The notes below the pieces were generated by a model that was not told the DNA's origin, did not search any database, and was given only the letters and a program-made list of their open reading frames with translations. From contig NZ_KB905901.1 in NCBI RefSeq assembly GCF_000381085.1, forward strand, positions 62,001-126,000: DNA of 64,000 nucleotides. Direction: 5' to 3'. Shown here one piece after another: positions 7,968 to 16,279 of the stretch. Each line of letters starts with the position of its first letter. Position 1 is the stretch's first letter. The translations under genes were made by a program, and so were the position numbers. The stretch comes from Thiomicrorhabdus arctica DSM 13458 (lineage in GTDB: Bacteria > Pseudomonadota > Gammaproteobacteria > Thiomicrospirales > Thiomicrospiraceae).

Positions 7968-8828
7968 TTAATGTCCAGCAGGACCTTTACCCACTGATGT
8001 CCCCCATTTCATTACTGCGGCATTGGCGGCTTTAACTGCTGTATCGGGTAGGCCAAGTATTTTTAAGCCCAGGTTGCGGTACTCTTTGAGTTCTTGAGTG
8101 ATATATTGGCCATCAATCGTCGAGCTGACAATAAAGTTGGATACCATGATGAGCGCAGTAATGTGTCGAGTCTTTTGATCATTAGCCGTTTTAAGCTCAA
8201 ACGCGGTGTCATGGTGTAGCAGTATTGATTTATAGACTTCTGGGTTGATATGCCATTTTTTGGCAATTAACGTTCCCATAAAGGTATGGCTGGTGTTGTA
8301 TTGTTCAAGTTCTTTGGCATAAGCACTGACCGGGTTTGCCAATTGCGAGTTAAAGGTTTCAATATAAGACTCGGGGTTTAGTCGAGAGATATATATAGCA
8401 CCTACATTTTGCATCAACCCGGCTATATACGCTTCTGAGCGCGTGACATCAAACACCCAGTAAGAAAGTTCTGCTGCCGCGAGGCCAGCCTTTGCCCCGT
8501 GAGATAAGATCTGCCTTTCAAGTGGACTTTGCGCAATTAGATTGGTTAAGCTACTTGCAAGAAATATATTGTATATCTCATCTAACCCCAAGACATTGAC
8601 CGCAGCTTTCGCATCCCGAATATCTGTTTTTTCATTAGTAATGTTGGTATTGACTAACGTCATAAAATTACCCAAAAGTTCTGGGTTATGACTGATTAAA
8701 TTCGCTATTGTGACCGTGTTTGGATATTTTTTATTTAACTCTTCCTTGAGGCGAATGATCTCTTCAGGAATATTCGGAATACTCGTTTTGGCAATGATCT
8801 GAGCTGCGATGGATAATTTTTGTTGCAT
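7968..8828 (-). CDS. HDOD domain protein
   Basis: A 286-residue protein whose residues 15-220 fit the HDOD fold, a degenerate HD-like domain of bacterial signalling proteins: IPNIPEEIIRLKEEL, ISHNPELLGNFMTLVNT, AVNVLGLDEIYNIFLASSL, AYIAGLMQNVGAIYISRL and the late ALLMVSNF-like helix. The catalytic HD pair of phosphodiesterases is not evident, as is normal for the family. HDOD proteins are linked to stress signalling, c-di-GMP circuits and cell-cycle control, with unclear chemistry. It is the first gene of a likely two-gene operon with the membrane protein below. Confidence 0.85.
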   Translation of the reverse strand: MQQKLSIAAQIIAKTSIPNIPEEIIRLKEELNKKYPNTVTIANLISHNPELLGNFMTLVNTNITNEKTDIRDAKAAVNVLGLDEIYNIFLASSLTNLIAQSPLERQILSHGAKAGLAAAELSYWVFDVTRSEAYIAGLMQNVGAIYISRLNPESYIETFNSQLANPVSAYAKELEQYNTSHTFMGTLIAKKWHINPEVYKSILLHHDTAFELKTANDQKTRHITALIMVSNFIVSSTIDGQYITQELKEYRNLGLKILGLPDTAVKAANAAVMKWGTSVGKGPAGH

Positions 8829-9129
8829 AGTCGTTTACCAAATTTATGATCTTTTTTAATCGCTTGGCGGTTTGCCTATATAAAGCGTTGTGCAAAACTG
8901 TCGTATCAATGGATTTACCTACGGTCAAGCTCAGCTGACATTAACTGATAATGCTCTCATAATAACGGAAAAGATCGCATTGGTAACGCGTTAAATTACG
9001 AATGGCATAGGTTTGAACGGCATTTTTGCGTTAATTGATTGATTTTTATAGATATTTTGCTAAAATTAAAAGAAGTGGGAGTCGTTTGACCGTTTACTTT
9101 ACGGTTTTAAACATCATAAGGGGGCCTAT
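8829..9129 (+). promoter_or_regulatory. Intergenic region with a likely promoter for the SprA-like gene
   Basis: The 301-bp gap between two divergent genes holds a possible sigma-70 promoter: TTGATT at 9039-9044 and TAAAAT at 9061-9066, 16 bp apart, followed by a leader of about 57 bases with a strong ribosome site (AAGGGGG) before the GTG at 9130. No other element is clear. Confidence 0.4.
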
Positions 9130-9924
9130 GTGATTAGTCAGGTAAGTAGTGGAGGTCTTGTTTATGCACCGTTATCACAAGCGGTGAGAGAGACATCTTT
9201 GTCTGAGGTGAAAGCCTTGCCTGCTCAACCTGCTTCTGCGCTTAATCAGTCAAATACGAATAACAGCCTGCCCTTAAATTCATCTGCGAGCACGACGGAT
9301 TCGGAGAATGAAACTCGTCAGAGAAATGCTAAGGTTCAGCAAGTCATTAACCAGCTTAAAGCGCGAGATTCTGAAGTTAAGGCACACGAAATAGCGCATT
9401 TGTCTGCTGCTGGTGCTTATTCTACAGGTGGCATGAGCTTTACTTATCAGACGGGTCCCGAAGGTCGTCAGTATGCTGTTGGTGGAGAGGTTGGAATTGA
9501 TGTGTCAGCTGTGGTGGGAGATCCTCAAGCAACTTTGCAAAAAGCGATGGTGGTATATGGTGCGGCTTTAGCCCCGGCAGAACCCTCGGCACAAGATAAT
9601 AAGGTTGCAAGTGCCGCCACGCAAATGATGGCACAAGCCCGCGCCGATATTGTGGCGTTATCTCAAAAGGAGCGAATAGTTGAGTCGGAAGAAAGCGCAG
9701 AAAAGGATTCAGTTTCTGAGGCAGAGTTTGGAGACCGTACGGTGGCGCTAGGATCTGTTTTGGAGAGCTCTTCTCATTCAGCCAACATAAATAGCATGTC
9801 TTTGCAAAATGCGTTTCTAACTAAAAATCTTAAGACGAGCATCCTTGCCGTAAGTTCTGACCGTAATCAGTTTGACTTAAGAGTGCAGTTTCCCGTCAAT
9901 AGTCCAAGGTCAACCTTTCGCTAA
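9130..9924 (+). CDS. SprA-related putative metalloprotease
   Basis: A 264-residue protein of the SprA-related/CJM1_0395 family. The conserved block covers about 65-190: KARDSEVKAHEIAHLSAAG with the HExxH zinc motif H86-E87-x-x-H90, then SFTYQTGPEGRQYAVGGEVGID with a possible third ligand E120. The N terminus (1-60) is Ser/Asn-rich and low complexity; the C-terminal 70 residues are also variable. The substrate is not known for the family. The start is the GTG at 9130, seven bases after AAGGGGGC; the ATG two bases earlier is followed at once by a stop. Confidence 0.85.
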   Translation: MISQVSSGGLVYAPLSQAVRETSLSEVKALPAQPASALNQSNTNNSLPLNSSASTTDSENETRQRNAKVQQVINQLKARDSEVKAHEIAHLSAAGAYSTGGMSFTYQTGPEGRQYAVGGEVGIDVSAVVGDPQATLQKAMVVYGAALAPAEPSAQDNKVASAATQMMAQARADIVALSQKERIVESEESAEKDSVSEAEFGDRTVALGSVLESSSHSANINSMSLQNAFLTKNLKTSILAVSSDRNQFDLRVQFPVNSPRSTFR

Positions 9925-9942
9925 TCTTTTGCATTTTAAAAC

Positions 9943-10272
9943 TTAATTTTTTTCGAGTTGGCAAAAGGTTTGTTGCATCGCATTCATTAGTTCCAATATA
10001 TTGTGGTCTCGTACCTTGCACAAAATCTTACTGCCTTCTCGACGCGAGACAATAATCTCTTTTTCCCTTAAAATATCAATATGCTGAGAAATATTACTTT
10101 GTGTTGTACCCACTTTTTTAACAATATCCATAACAGGTAATTCTTGCTCACCAATGACGCATAGAATTTTAAGTCGTAGAGGATGTCCCATTGCTTTTAG
10201 TGCTTTAGAAGCTTTAAGGATGTTTTCTTCTTTTATCCCAAAAAGAGGGTTGTCTTGTTGATCCATACTCAC
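9943..10272 (-). CDS. ArsR-family transcription regulator
   Basis: A 109-residue winged-helix regulator: KALKAMGHPLRLKILCVIG, recognition helix TTQSNISQHIDILREKEII and wing SRREGSKILCKV. The classic alpha-3 metal site ELCVCDL is replaced by ELPVMDI (44-50), so it is not an As/Cd sensor of that type. Cysteines C38, C85 and C104 remain and could serve redox or persulfide sensing as in BigR/SqrR, but that pairing is a guess. It is convergent with the SprA-like gene and divergent from ctpA, which it might regulate. Confidence 0.85.
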   Translation of the reverse strand: MSMDQQDNPLFGIKEENILKASKALKAMGHPLRLKILCVIGEQELPVMDIVKKVGTTQSNISQHIDILREKEIIVSRREGSKILCKVRDHNILELMNAMQQTFCQLEKN

Positions 10273-10457
10273 CTAGTATCCATTTGTTAGTGATTTCATT
10301 ATATAAGAATATTATTAATATATTGAAATTCTAATGAAATCGAGTCATTCTGTCACTTAAAGTTCACTTATAATGAACCAAATATTTAATAAATGTCTTG
10401 GTTTTTAACTTAACACATTGAAAGATAAGATAAAATTTAATTGTTATGGAGAGCGGT

Positions 10458-11840
10458 GTGAGTACATCAGGTTTAAAGAAAATCATGTGGATTGGAACAG
10501 GTACACTTTTAGGTGCCATGATAGCTGTCGGTACGACTGTTTGGGCCGATCAAAAACAGGCTGCCACGCCTACCGAAGAGGCTGCATTGTCTCTACCCTT
10601 AAAAGAGTTACGAGCTTTTGTTGAAGTGTTCGAACGCGTTTCTCATGACTATGTTGATGCTGTCGATGATAAAAAATTACTCGAAGGTGCCATCAGTGGC
10701 ATGCTTTCCAATCTTGATCCGCATTCGGCGTATTTACCTCCCGAAGACTTTGCCGAGATGCAGGAGCACACAACAGGTGAGTTCGGCGGTTTAGGGATGG
10801 AAGTTGGTATGGAAGACGGTTTTGTTAAAATCATCTCTCCTATAGACGATACGCCCGCACAAAAAGCAGGAATAAAAGCGGGTGATTTAGTCATAAAATT
10901 AGGAAGTGAACCTGTTAAAGGCAAGACATTAGGTGAAGCCGTTAACATTATGCGTGGTAAACCCGGGACTAAATTAGAGTTGACCATTATTCGAAGCGGT
11001 GAAGATGCACCGCTTAAAATCGTAATTACGCGTGCGATTATTAAGGTTAAGAGTGTTAAGCAACGTATGCTTAAAGACAATATTGGTTATCTCCGTATCA
11101 GTCAATTTCAAATTAGAACGGGAAGTGATTTAATCAAAGGGATTGCAAAGCTTGAAAAACAAAATAAAGCACCTTTAGATGGGTTAGTGCTGGATTTACG
11201 TAATAACCCGGGTGGTGTATTAACGGCCGCCGTTCAAGTCTCTAATGCCTTCTTAAATAAAGGGTTAATTGTTTATACCGAAGGTAGAATTAAGAACTCA
11301 CAGATGCGTTTTGAAGCTGAAAGTGGAGATGTCATGGCAGGTAAACCTATTGTTGTCTTGATTAACGAAGGTTCAGCCTCGGCTTCAGAAATTGTGGCGG
11401 GTGCATTACAAGACCAGAAGAGAGCTTTGATTGCTGGGCGAACAAGTTTCGGTAAAGGGTCTGTACAAACCCTACTGCAACTGAATAATGGTGCTGCGAT
11501 TAAAGTCACGACAGCCCGCTATTTCACGCCATTAGGTCGGTCAATTCAAGCAGAGGGTATTAAACCCGATGTGACGATTGACTTGGTTAAAGTAGAGAAG
11601 GTGGATTCGCAAAAGCTAATGCGTGTGAAAGAGAAAGATTTAACTGGGCACTTGGTGAATGGGGATGATGGCAGTGATGAAATGATTCCAGATTCGAAAG
11701 AACAAGCGAATGATAAAGATGCTGTCAAAGTTGAAAAAGCTTCAGAAGAGTTAACACAGTTGTTAGATAAAGATTATGAGTTAAACGAATCATTACGTAT
11801 TATTAAAGCAATGATTCTCGCGCAGAAGATGCAACAGTAA
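10458..11840 (+). CDS. ctpA: Carboxy-terminal processing protease CtpA (S41)
   Basis: An S41-family periplasmic protease that trims proteins from their C terminus. It has an N-terminal membrane/signal segment (IMWIGTGTLLGAMIAVGTTVWA), an S41 N-terminal region (SHDYVDAVDDKKLLEGAISGML), a PDZ domain (GGLGMEVGMEDGFVKII to LTIIRSG) and the catalytic core with Ser in EGSASASEIVAGAL and Lys in GRTSFGKGSVQ. I prefer the GTG at 10458, which follows GGAGAG at the right distance, over the ATG at 10446, which lacks a ribosome site. No envC-like gene precedes it, unlike many relatives. Confidence 0.92.
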   Translation: MSTSGLKKIMWIGTGTLLGAMIAVGTTVWADQKQAATPTEEAALSLPLKELRAFVEVFERVSHDYVDAVDDKKLLEGAISGMLSNLDPHSAYLPPEDFAEMQEHTTGEFGGLGMEVGMEDGFVKIISPIDDTPAQKAGIKAGDLVIKLGSEPVKGKTLGEAVNIMRGKPGTKLELTIIRSGEDAPLKIVITRAIIKVKSVKQRMLKDNIGYLRISQFQIRTGSDLIKGIAKLEKQNKAPLDGLVLDLRNNPGGVLTAAVQVSNAFLNKGLIVYTEGRIKNSQMRFEAESGDVMAGKPIVVLINEGSASASEIVAGALQDQKRALIAGRTSFGKGSVQTLLQLNNGAAIKVTTARYFTPLGRSIQAEGIKPDVTIDLVKVEKVDSQKLMRVKEKDLTGHLVNGDDGSDEMIPDSKEQANDKDAVKVEKASEELTQLLDKDYELNESLRIIKAMILAQKMQQ

Positions 11841-12003
11841 AATGGTTATAGTGAATACAAGTTGTTGATATGTCATTGTTTTCGTTGCAACTTGTTAGTC
11901 ATGTACTGTTAACAAGGTTTACACTTTGAACCGTAGAACTTTATTTAATGTTCTCTCGACTCTTGTTTCTGACGGATGTAAATCCCTCATTGAGAACCAG
12001 ATA

Positions 12004-12038
12004 AAACCACCGCTCTTGAATTAGACGGTGGTTTTTTT
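12004..12038 (+). terminator. Intrinsic terminator downstream of ctpA
   Basis: AAAACCACCG-loop-CGGTGGTTTTTTTT forms a strong stem with a run of T. It lies 165 bp after the ctpA stop, so the transcript has a long 3' end; a separate small RNA ending here is possible but unsupported. Confidence 0.85.
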
Positions 12039-12082
12039 TGATACGAAATTTAAGATTTTCAGGGTAATTTGAGGATAAGGAT

Positions 12083-12637
12083 ATGACAAAGGTTTTAGTG
12101 CCTTTAGCGCAAGGTTGTGAAGAGCTGGAAGCTGTGACCATTATTGACTTGTTAGTCCGTGCGGGAGTCGATGTTATTACGGCAAGCCTGGATCATAATA
12201 AGGTGATTACTTGTAGTCGTGGTGTACAGCTTATTGCTCAAACGACTTTAGAATCAATATTGGACGAGTCATTTATAATGGTGGTTTTACCTGGAGGACA
12301 ACCTGGTGCGGATCATTTAGAGCAGGATAAGCGGATTTTGTCCTTATTACGCACAACTGTGGAAGCGGGTGGTATTGTCGGTGCGATTTGCGCAGCACCT
12401 AAAGTCCTAGTAACGGCAGGCTTGCTCGATGGCCGACAAGCGACAAGTTATCCTGGCGTGATTGATATTCAACCTGCTCAAGGAATGTCTTATATCAACC
12501 AAGCTGTGGTGGATGATGGCAATGTGATAACGTCTAAAGGTCCTGGAACGGCCATGGATTTTGCCTTGACCTTAATTGAAAAGCTTAAAGGAAAAGCCGT
12601 TCGACTTGACGTGGAAAAAGAGCTACAAAGAATGTAA
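12083..12637 (+). CDS. yajL: DJ-1/YajL family protein
   Basis: A 184-residue protein of the DJ-1/PfpI superfamily, closest in style to YajL (once named ThiJ). It shows the N-terminal GCEELEAVTIIDLLRR-like helix with the conserved Glu (E14/E15), PGGQPGADHL, and the reactive cysteine C103 in GAICAAPKVL at the nucleophile elbow. YajL-type proteins are oxidative-stress chaperones and have been proposed as deglycases. Single gene with a ribosome site (GAGGATAAGG) before the ATG. Confidence 0.88.
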   Translation: MTKVLVPLAQGCEELEAVTIIDLLVRAGVDVITASLDHNKVITCSRGVQLIAQTTLESILDESFIMVVLPGGQPGADHLEQDKRILSLLRTTVEAGGIVGAICAAPKVLVTAGLLDGRQATSYPGVIDIQPAQGMSYINQAVVDDGNVITSKGPGTAMDFALTLIEKLKGKAVRLDVEKELQRM

Positions 12638-12730
12638 GCTTTGCATTTTTCTAGAGAATATGGCATTTTTGTTATATTGTTACATCCCAATTCGGTATTT
12701 TTACCTGTTCCGCGCTTAAGCTTAGGTTCT

Positions 12731-12810
12731 AAGACCATGGTTATTTGTTAGCAAAGACCTACCGCTTATTGGGCAAAATATTTGAAACAAAAAACCAACC
12801 ATAGGGTCTT
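12731..12810 (+). terminator. Long-loop hairpin between yajL and the hvfA-like gene
   Basis: AAGACCATGGTT (12731-12742) can pair with AACCATAGGGTCTT (12797-12810) with a two-base bulge; the loop is about 54 bases and the tail reads TTGTTATG, a weak T run. It may be a terminator for yajL or a leader structure of the precursor gene. Confidence 0.35.
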
Positions 12811-12876
12811 TTGTTATGACAGCGCAATTTAATACCGATAGAACGTAATAAAACTTAGTCATTATTGGAGAAGAAC

Positions 12877-13269
12877 ATGAAAACACGTAGAAACTTTTTA
12901 AAATTAGCGGGTGCGGCAATGGTAAGCGTAACGGGTGTTGCTTCGGCGAGTGAGAATCCTTTTGGCCTTACCAAGATGAAATCTGGCTACACTCAGGTGG
13001 CGATGGAAGGTAATTGTGGTGGAAACATGAAGAAAGAAGCCATGGAAAAGAAAGATGACATGGAAGGAAAGTGTGGTGGAAATATGAAAAAAGAAGCCAT
13101 GGAAAAGAAAAGTGATATGGAAGGGAAATGTGGCGAAGGAAAGTGTGGCGGAAAAATGAAAGAAGAAGCCATGGAAAAAAAAGAGATGAAAAGCTCTAAA
13201 GAAGGCAGTTGTGGTGGCTGGTCTAAAAAAGAGCAAATGGAAGGAAAGTGCGGCGGTCAAAAGCTTTAA
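12877..13269 (+). CDS. hvfA: HvfA-type RiPP precursor with six EGxCG(G) motifs
   Basis: A 130-residue secreted peptide. Residues 1-25 are a signal with twin arginines (MKTRRNFLKLAGAAM...ASA), so Tat export is likely, whereas many known relatives look Sec-dependent. The rest is low complexity, with cysteines only in six motifs: EGNCGG (C47), EGKCGG (C66), EGKCG (C85), EGKCGG (C90), EGSCGG (C112) and EGKCGG (C125), linked by Lys/Met/Glu spacers such as KKEAMEKK. In the HvfABC oxazolin family the MNIO enzyme HvfB with HvfC turns EGKCG cysteines into oxazolone-thioamide groups that bind copper. Both partner genes follow directly. The start is the ATG at 12877, six bases after GGAG; an in-frame TTG at 12865 is less likely. 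Confidence 0.85.
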   Translation: MKTRRNFLKLAGAAMVSVTGVASASENPFGLTKMKSGYTQVAMEGNCGGNMKKEAMEKKDDMEGKCGGNMKKEAMEKKSDMEGKCGEGKCGGKMKEEAMEKKEMKSSKEGSCGGWSKKEQMEGKCGGQKL

Positions 13270-13321
13270 TTCATATTTATTTGCATAGACTTTCTGCGTT
13301 GGTAAAAGTTTAGAGAATAAC

Positions 13322-13368
13322 AAGCATGCTTAAACAGATGAGTCCGATTTGTATAAGCATGCTTTTTT
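13322..13368 (+). terminator. Hairpin terminator between precursor and enzyme genes
   Basis: AAGCATGCTT at 13322-13331 and AAGCATGCTTTTTT at 13355-13368 form a 10-bp stem with a 23-base loop and six T. Placed between hvfA and hvfB, it would let most transcripts end after the precursor, giving far more precursor than enzyme. Confidence 0.75.
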
Positions 13369-13411
13369 GATGCTGGATGTCGAATCTAGAATTAAACCGA
13401 GGGTAAATCTC

Positions 13412-14254
13412 ATGAAGCAAGGTGTGTATCCCGTTGAAGGTGTAGGGTTAGGGCTAAGACGGGATTTTTTTGATGAAATTATGGAACGTCCAGATTTCGA
13501 TATCGATTTTCTAGAACTTGCCCCTGAAAACTGGTTAAGATTTGGCGGTCGTCAGGGTCGCCAGTTACGTACTTTAACCGAACGCCTGCCCTCTGTTTGT
13601 CATGGCTTATCCCTCAATCTAGGAGGTATTCAGCCTTTAGACGAAACCTATATTCGATCGTTAAAAAAGTTCTTTATTGAGCATGATATTCGCGCCTATA
13701 CCGAACACCTTAGCTATTGTGGTGATAGTGGCCACCTTTATGATTTAATGCCCATTCCCTTTACGGAAGAGGCGGTATTTTATGTGGCCGAGAGGATTCG
13801 CAAAGTACAAGATATTCTCGAACGTAAAATTGGTATTGAAAATGTCTCTTTTTACGCTATGCCCAGTCAAGAGATGACTGAACAAGAATTTATAAATGCA
13901 GTGTTGCAAGAAGCGGACTGTGGTTTACTGTTTGATGTCAATAACACTTATGTTAATTCAATTAATCATCAGTACAATGCCGAAGATTATATGCAAGCCA
14001 TGCCGAGTGACCGTATGATGTATTTGCATATGGCGGGGCATTTTGATGAAGCGGATGATTTGAAAATTGATACCCATGGTCAACCTGTTAAGCAGCAGGT
14101 TTGGTCTTTACTTGAAAAGACTTATCAACAGCACGGTTTAGTGCCGACTTTACTGGAACGGGATTTTAATATTCCTCCATTGACGGAGCTCATGTTAGAA
14201 GTTGAACAAATTCGCAGTTATCAAGTTGCTTGGAGACAGAAGAATGTTACCTAA
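13412..14254 (+). CDS. hvfB: MNIO (DUF692) peptide-modifying oxygenase, HvfB-like
   Basis: A 280-residue TIM-barrel enzyme of the DUF692 / multinuclear non-heme iron oxidative family. Visible blocks are GVGLGLRRDFFDEI, FLELAPENWLRFGG, CHGLSLNLGG, YTEHLSYCG, IGIENVSFYAM, LLFDVNNTYVNS, YLHMAGHF, IDTHGQPV and LLERDFNIPP, which carry the usual His/Glu/Asp metal ligands. It should oxidise cysteines of the upstream precursor. Longer frames reach to 13349 but those starts fall in the terminator hairpin; the ATG at 13412 follows CGAGGG and fits family length. The stop overlaps hvfC by 11 bases. Confidence 0.9.
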   Translation: MKQGVYPVEGVGLGLRRDFFDEIMERPDFDIDFLELAPENWLRFGGRQGRQLRTLTERLPSVCHGLSLNLGGIQPLDETYIRSLKKFFIEHDIRAYTEHLSYCGDSGHLYDLMPIPFTEEAVFYVAERIRKVQDILERKIGIENVSFYAMPSQEMTEQEFINAVLQEADCGLLFDVNNTYVNSINHQYNAEDYMQAMPSDRMMYLHMAGHFDEADDLKIDTHGQPVKQQVWSLLEKTYQQHGLVPTLLERDFNIPPLTELMLEVEQIRSYQVAWRQKNVT

Positions 14255-15047
14255 ATCCATTGAGAAACGCCCTCATTTTCAAGATTTACAACAACAATTT
14301 ACAGATTATATCCGCAACCCCGATCAAGTAACGTACGCACCAACAGGTGAAGTCTCTATTGAACAACGTCGACTAACCACTTATCAGGAGCTTTTTTTTA
14401 ATAATATAGAAGGTTTCTTTAGTCAAATTTTTCCTGTATGTGCCGACATTTTAGGCCAGGAAAGGTGGCTCGACATTATTCGTGAATATTTGTTAAAGCA
14501 TCGTTCACGTACTCCATTGTTCCATGAATTGGGCGAGGAGTTTTTAGCTTTTCTTGAAGCTGAATTCACCCCGCTGACAACCGATCCGGATTTTATATTA
14601 GAATTAGCGCATTATGAGTGGGTTGAATTGGCTTTGAAGGTGTCCATTGAAATTGGCTTTAGTCGCGTTGAAATGAAGCAGGCCGATTTGAAAAATGCGG
14701 ATTTAGAGAGGGCCTATAAACTGTCGCCAGTCGCCTGGCCTCTAGCGTATGAGTGGCCTGTGCACCAACTATCCAAAGCATTTCAGCCCGTAGAAAAGCC
14801 GGCTCAAACGACGACGCTACTCGTCTATCGAAGCGAAAAAACCAATGGTGATGAAGTTATCGAATTCATGATATTAGCGCCTTTGTTGTACCAGTTTCTT
14901 ATGATGTTAGAAACGTCTGATTCTGCACAAATCGCTTTTGAATCAGTGGCTGAATCTTATCATTTAACCACTGAGCAAAGACAAGGTTTTGCATTGCAAA
15001 CCATTCAAGAACTGATTGATTTAAACATTATTAAAGTGGTGATTTAA
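14244..15047 (+). CDS. hvfC: DUF2063 partner protein, HvfC-like
   Basis: A 267-residue protein of the DUF2063 family, the usual partner of DUF692 enzymes; it binds the precursor leader and delivers it to the oxygenase. The N-terminal domain shows RRLTTYQELFFNNIEGFFSQIFPVCADILG, EYLLKHRSRTPLFHELGEEFLAFL and ELAHYEWVELAL, all typical. The C-terminal half is a variable beta-rich region ending in a winged-helix-like segment. The family was once labelled DNA-binding from structure, but that is not its role here. The start ATG at 14244 follows GGAGACAG; an in-frame earlier start at 14202 would overlap hvfB further. Confidence 0.88.
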   Translation: MLPKSIEKRPHFQDLQQQFTDYIRNPDQVTYAPTGEVSIEQRRLTTYQELFFNNIEGFFSQIFPVCADILGQERWLDIIREYLLKHRSRTPLFHELGEEFLAFLEAEFTPLTTDPDFILELAHYEWVELALKVSIEIGFSRVEMKQADLKNADLERAYKLSPVAWPLAYEWPVHQLSKAFQPVEKPAQTTTLLVYRSEKTNGDEVIEFMILAPLLYQFLMMLETSDSAQIAFESVAESYHLTTEQRQGFALQTIQELIDLNIIKVVI

Positions 15048-15319
15048 AATTTAGTCATCATTCATGTCCTAAACGTTACGAGCTGTTGGTTTTATTCAAC
15101 GATGTTAGGCAAGTATTTTTAGGCATCATAAACAACCCTTCCATTTCAAACGAATCCTGCCACCAAACAATGACATTCATCGTAAAATTATTGTTTTCGA
15201 AAATTAACTCCGGTTCAAAAAGTCTTGAAACTTTTGAGTTTTATGGCTGAATTCAAGTCTGTTAACCTTCGTTTGCGTTATTATAGGGGCACTTGAATTT
15301 GTATGAAGCCCATTGAAGT

Positions 15320-16279
15320 ATGAAAAATAATCTCCCAGAAAACAATACTGATAATGACCTGTCTCACTTGGATCAACAAGATTCGACGGCTGTCTTTAAA
15401 AAATTATTGAAGTGGCGATTTTGGGCTAAGGTGTTTGTACGTTTTCGACAGCATCAGGGCACAGATGCTGTCGCTATCTTAGCCTTCACCACACTGCTTG
15501 GAATTGTACCGGTGCTGGCTGTTATGCTGAGTTTATTCTCTGTTTCCACTTATTTTGACTCCTTCGAAACGATTGTAATGCAGCATGTCGTACATAATTT
15601 GATGCCTGACTCACAACCGGTAATAGAAGAATATCTGATGATGTTTTCTATGCAGGCGGTCAGCTTAAAAGGACCTGCCTTGGTCGTTATGTTGTTCACG
15701 ACGTTGATGCTACTATGGAAAATAGACCAAAAGCTGAATGGCTTATGGCCACACGGTCTAAAGCGTAAATGGTGGGTGAGCATTTTGCATTATTTGGGTG
15801 TGAGTCTATTGGGGCCTCTTTTACTTGGATTGAGTTTGGTCACCAGTTCATATGTGTTGGCATTGCCATTTTTAGCAGAAACCACGCCGTGGTTAGAAAA
15901 ACTCACCTTTGGCATTCGATTATTGCCGTTGATTTTTAGCTTGTTGGGCTTTGTCTTGTTGTATAAATTGGTGCCCGTGGCTTACGTGCCTGTCAAGGCA
16001 GCCTTCGTTAGCGGTGTATTTGCGACGATACAACTTGAGCTCTTGAAGGCAGGTTTTGGACTCTATATTAAATGGTTTCCAACCTACGATCTAATTTATG
16101 GTGCTTTCGCTTCGGTGCCACTTTTTCTGCTCTGGTTGTATCTAGTTTGGTTCATTGTTATTTGGAATGGTGCTTTGGTCGTGACCCTTACTCAATATAT
16201 GACTTCAAGCCAACAGACTTCTCCTCCATTTATAAAACCAATAAAGCAAGTAAAGAAGCAAGATAAGGTTGAACCGTGA
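15320..16279 (+). CDS. yihY: YihY / BrkB family inner-membrane protein
   Basis: A 319-residue integral membrane protein of the YihY/UPF0761 family with about six hydrophobic segments and the family blocks DAVAILAFTTLLGIVPVLAVMLSLF, LWKIDQKLNGLW and FPTYDLIYGAFASVPLFLLWLYLVW. Older notes call relatives ribonuclease BN, which is an error in the literature; function is still unclear. The first 30 residues are polar. Its stop overlaps the GTG start of the next permease gene (GTGA), so the three genes up to 18115 are likely one operon. Confidence 0.88.
   Translation: MKNNLPENNTDNDLSHLDQQDSTAVFKKLLKWRFWAKVFVRFRQHQGTDAVAILAFTTLLGIVPVLAVMLSLFSVSTYFDSFETIVMQHVVHNLMPDSQPVIEEYLMMFSMQAVSLKGPALVVMLFTTLMLLWKIDQKLNGLWPHGLKRKWWVSILHYLGVSLLGPLLLGLSLVTSSYVLALPFLAETTPWLEKLTFGIRLLPLIFSLLGFVLLYKLVPVAYVPVKAAFVSGVFATIQLELLKAGFGLYIKWFPTYDLIYGAFASVPLFLLWLYLVWFIVIWNGALVVTLTQYMTSSQQTSPPFIKPIKQVKKQDKVEP

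Noticed and set aside
11841-12003. A small RNA ending at the 12004 terminator
   Set aside because: No clear promoter or known family; the stretch may be only the long ctpA 3' end.
12904-13323. A 139-codon open frame antisense to the hvfA-like gene
   Set aside because: Phe/His-rich product is the mirror of the Lys/Glu repeat on the other strand; no start signal; a shadow frame.
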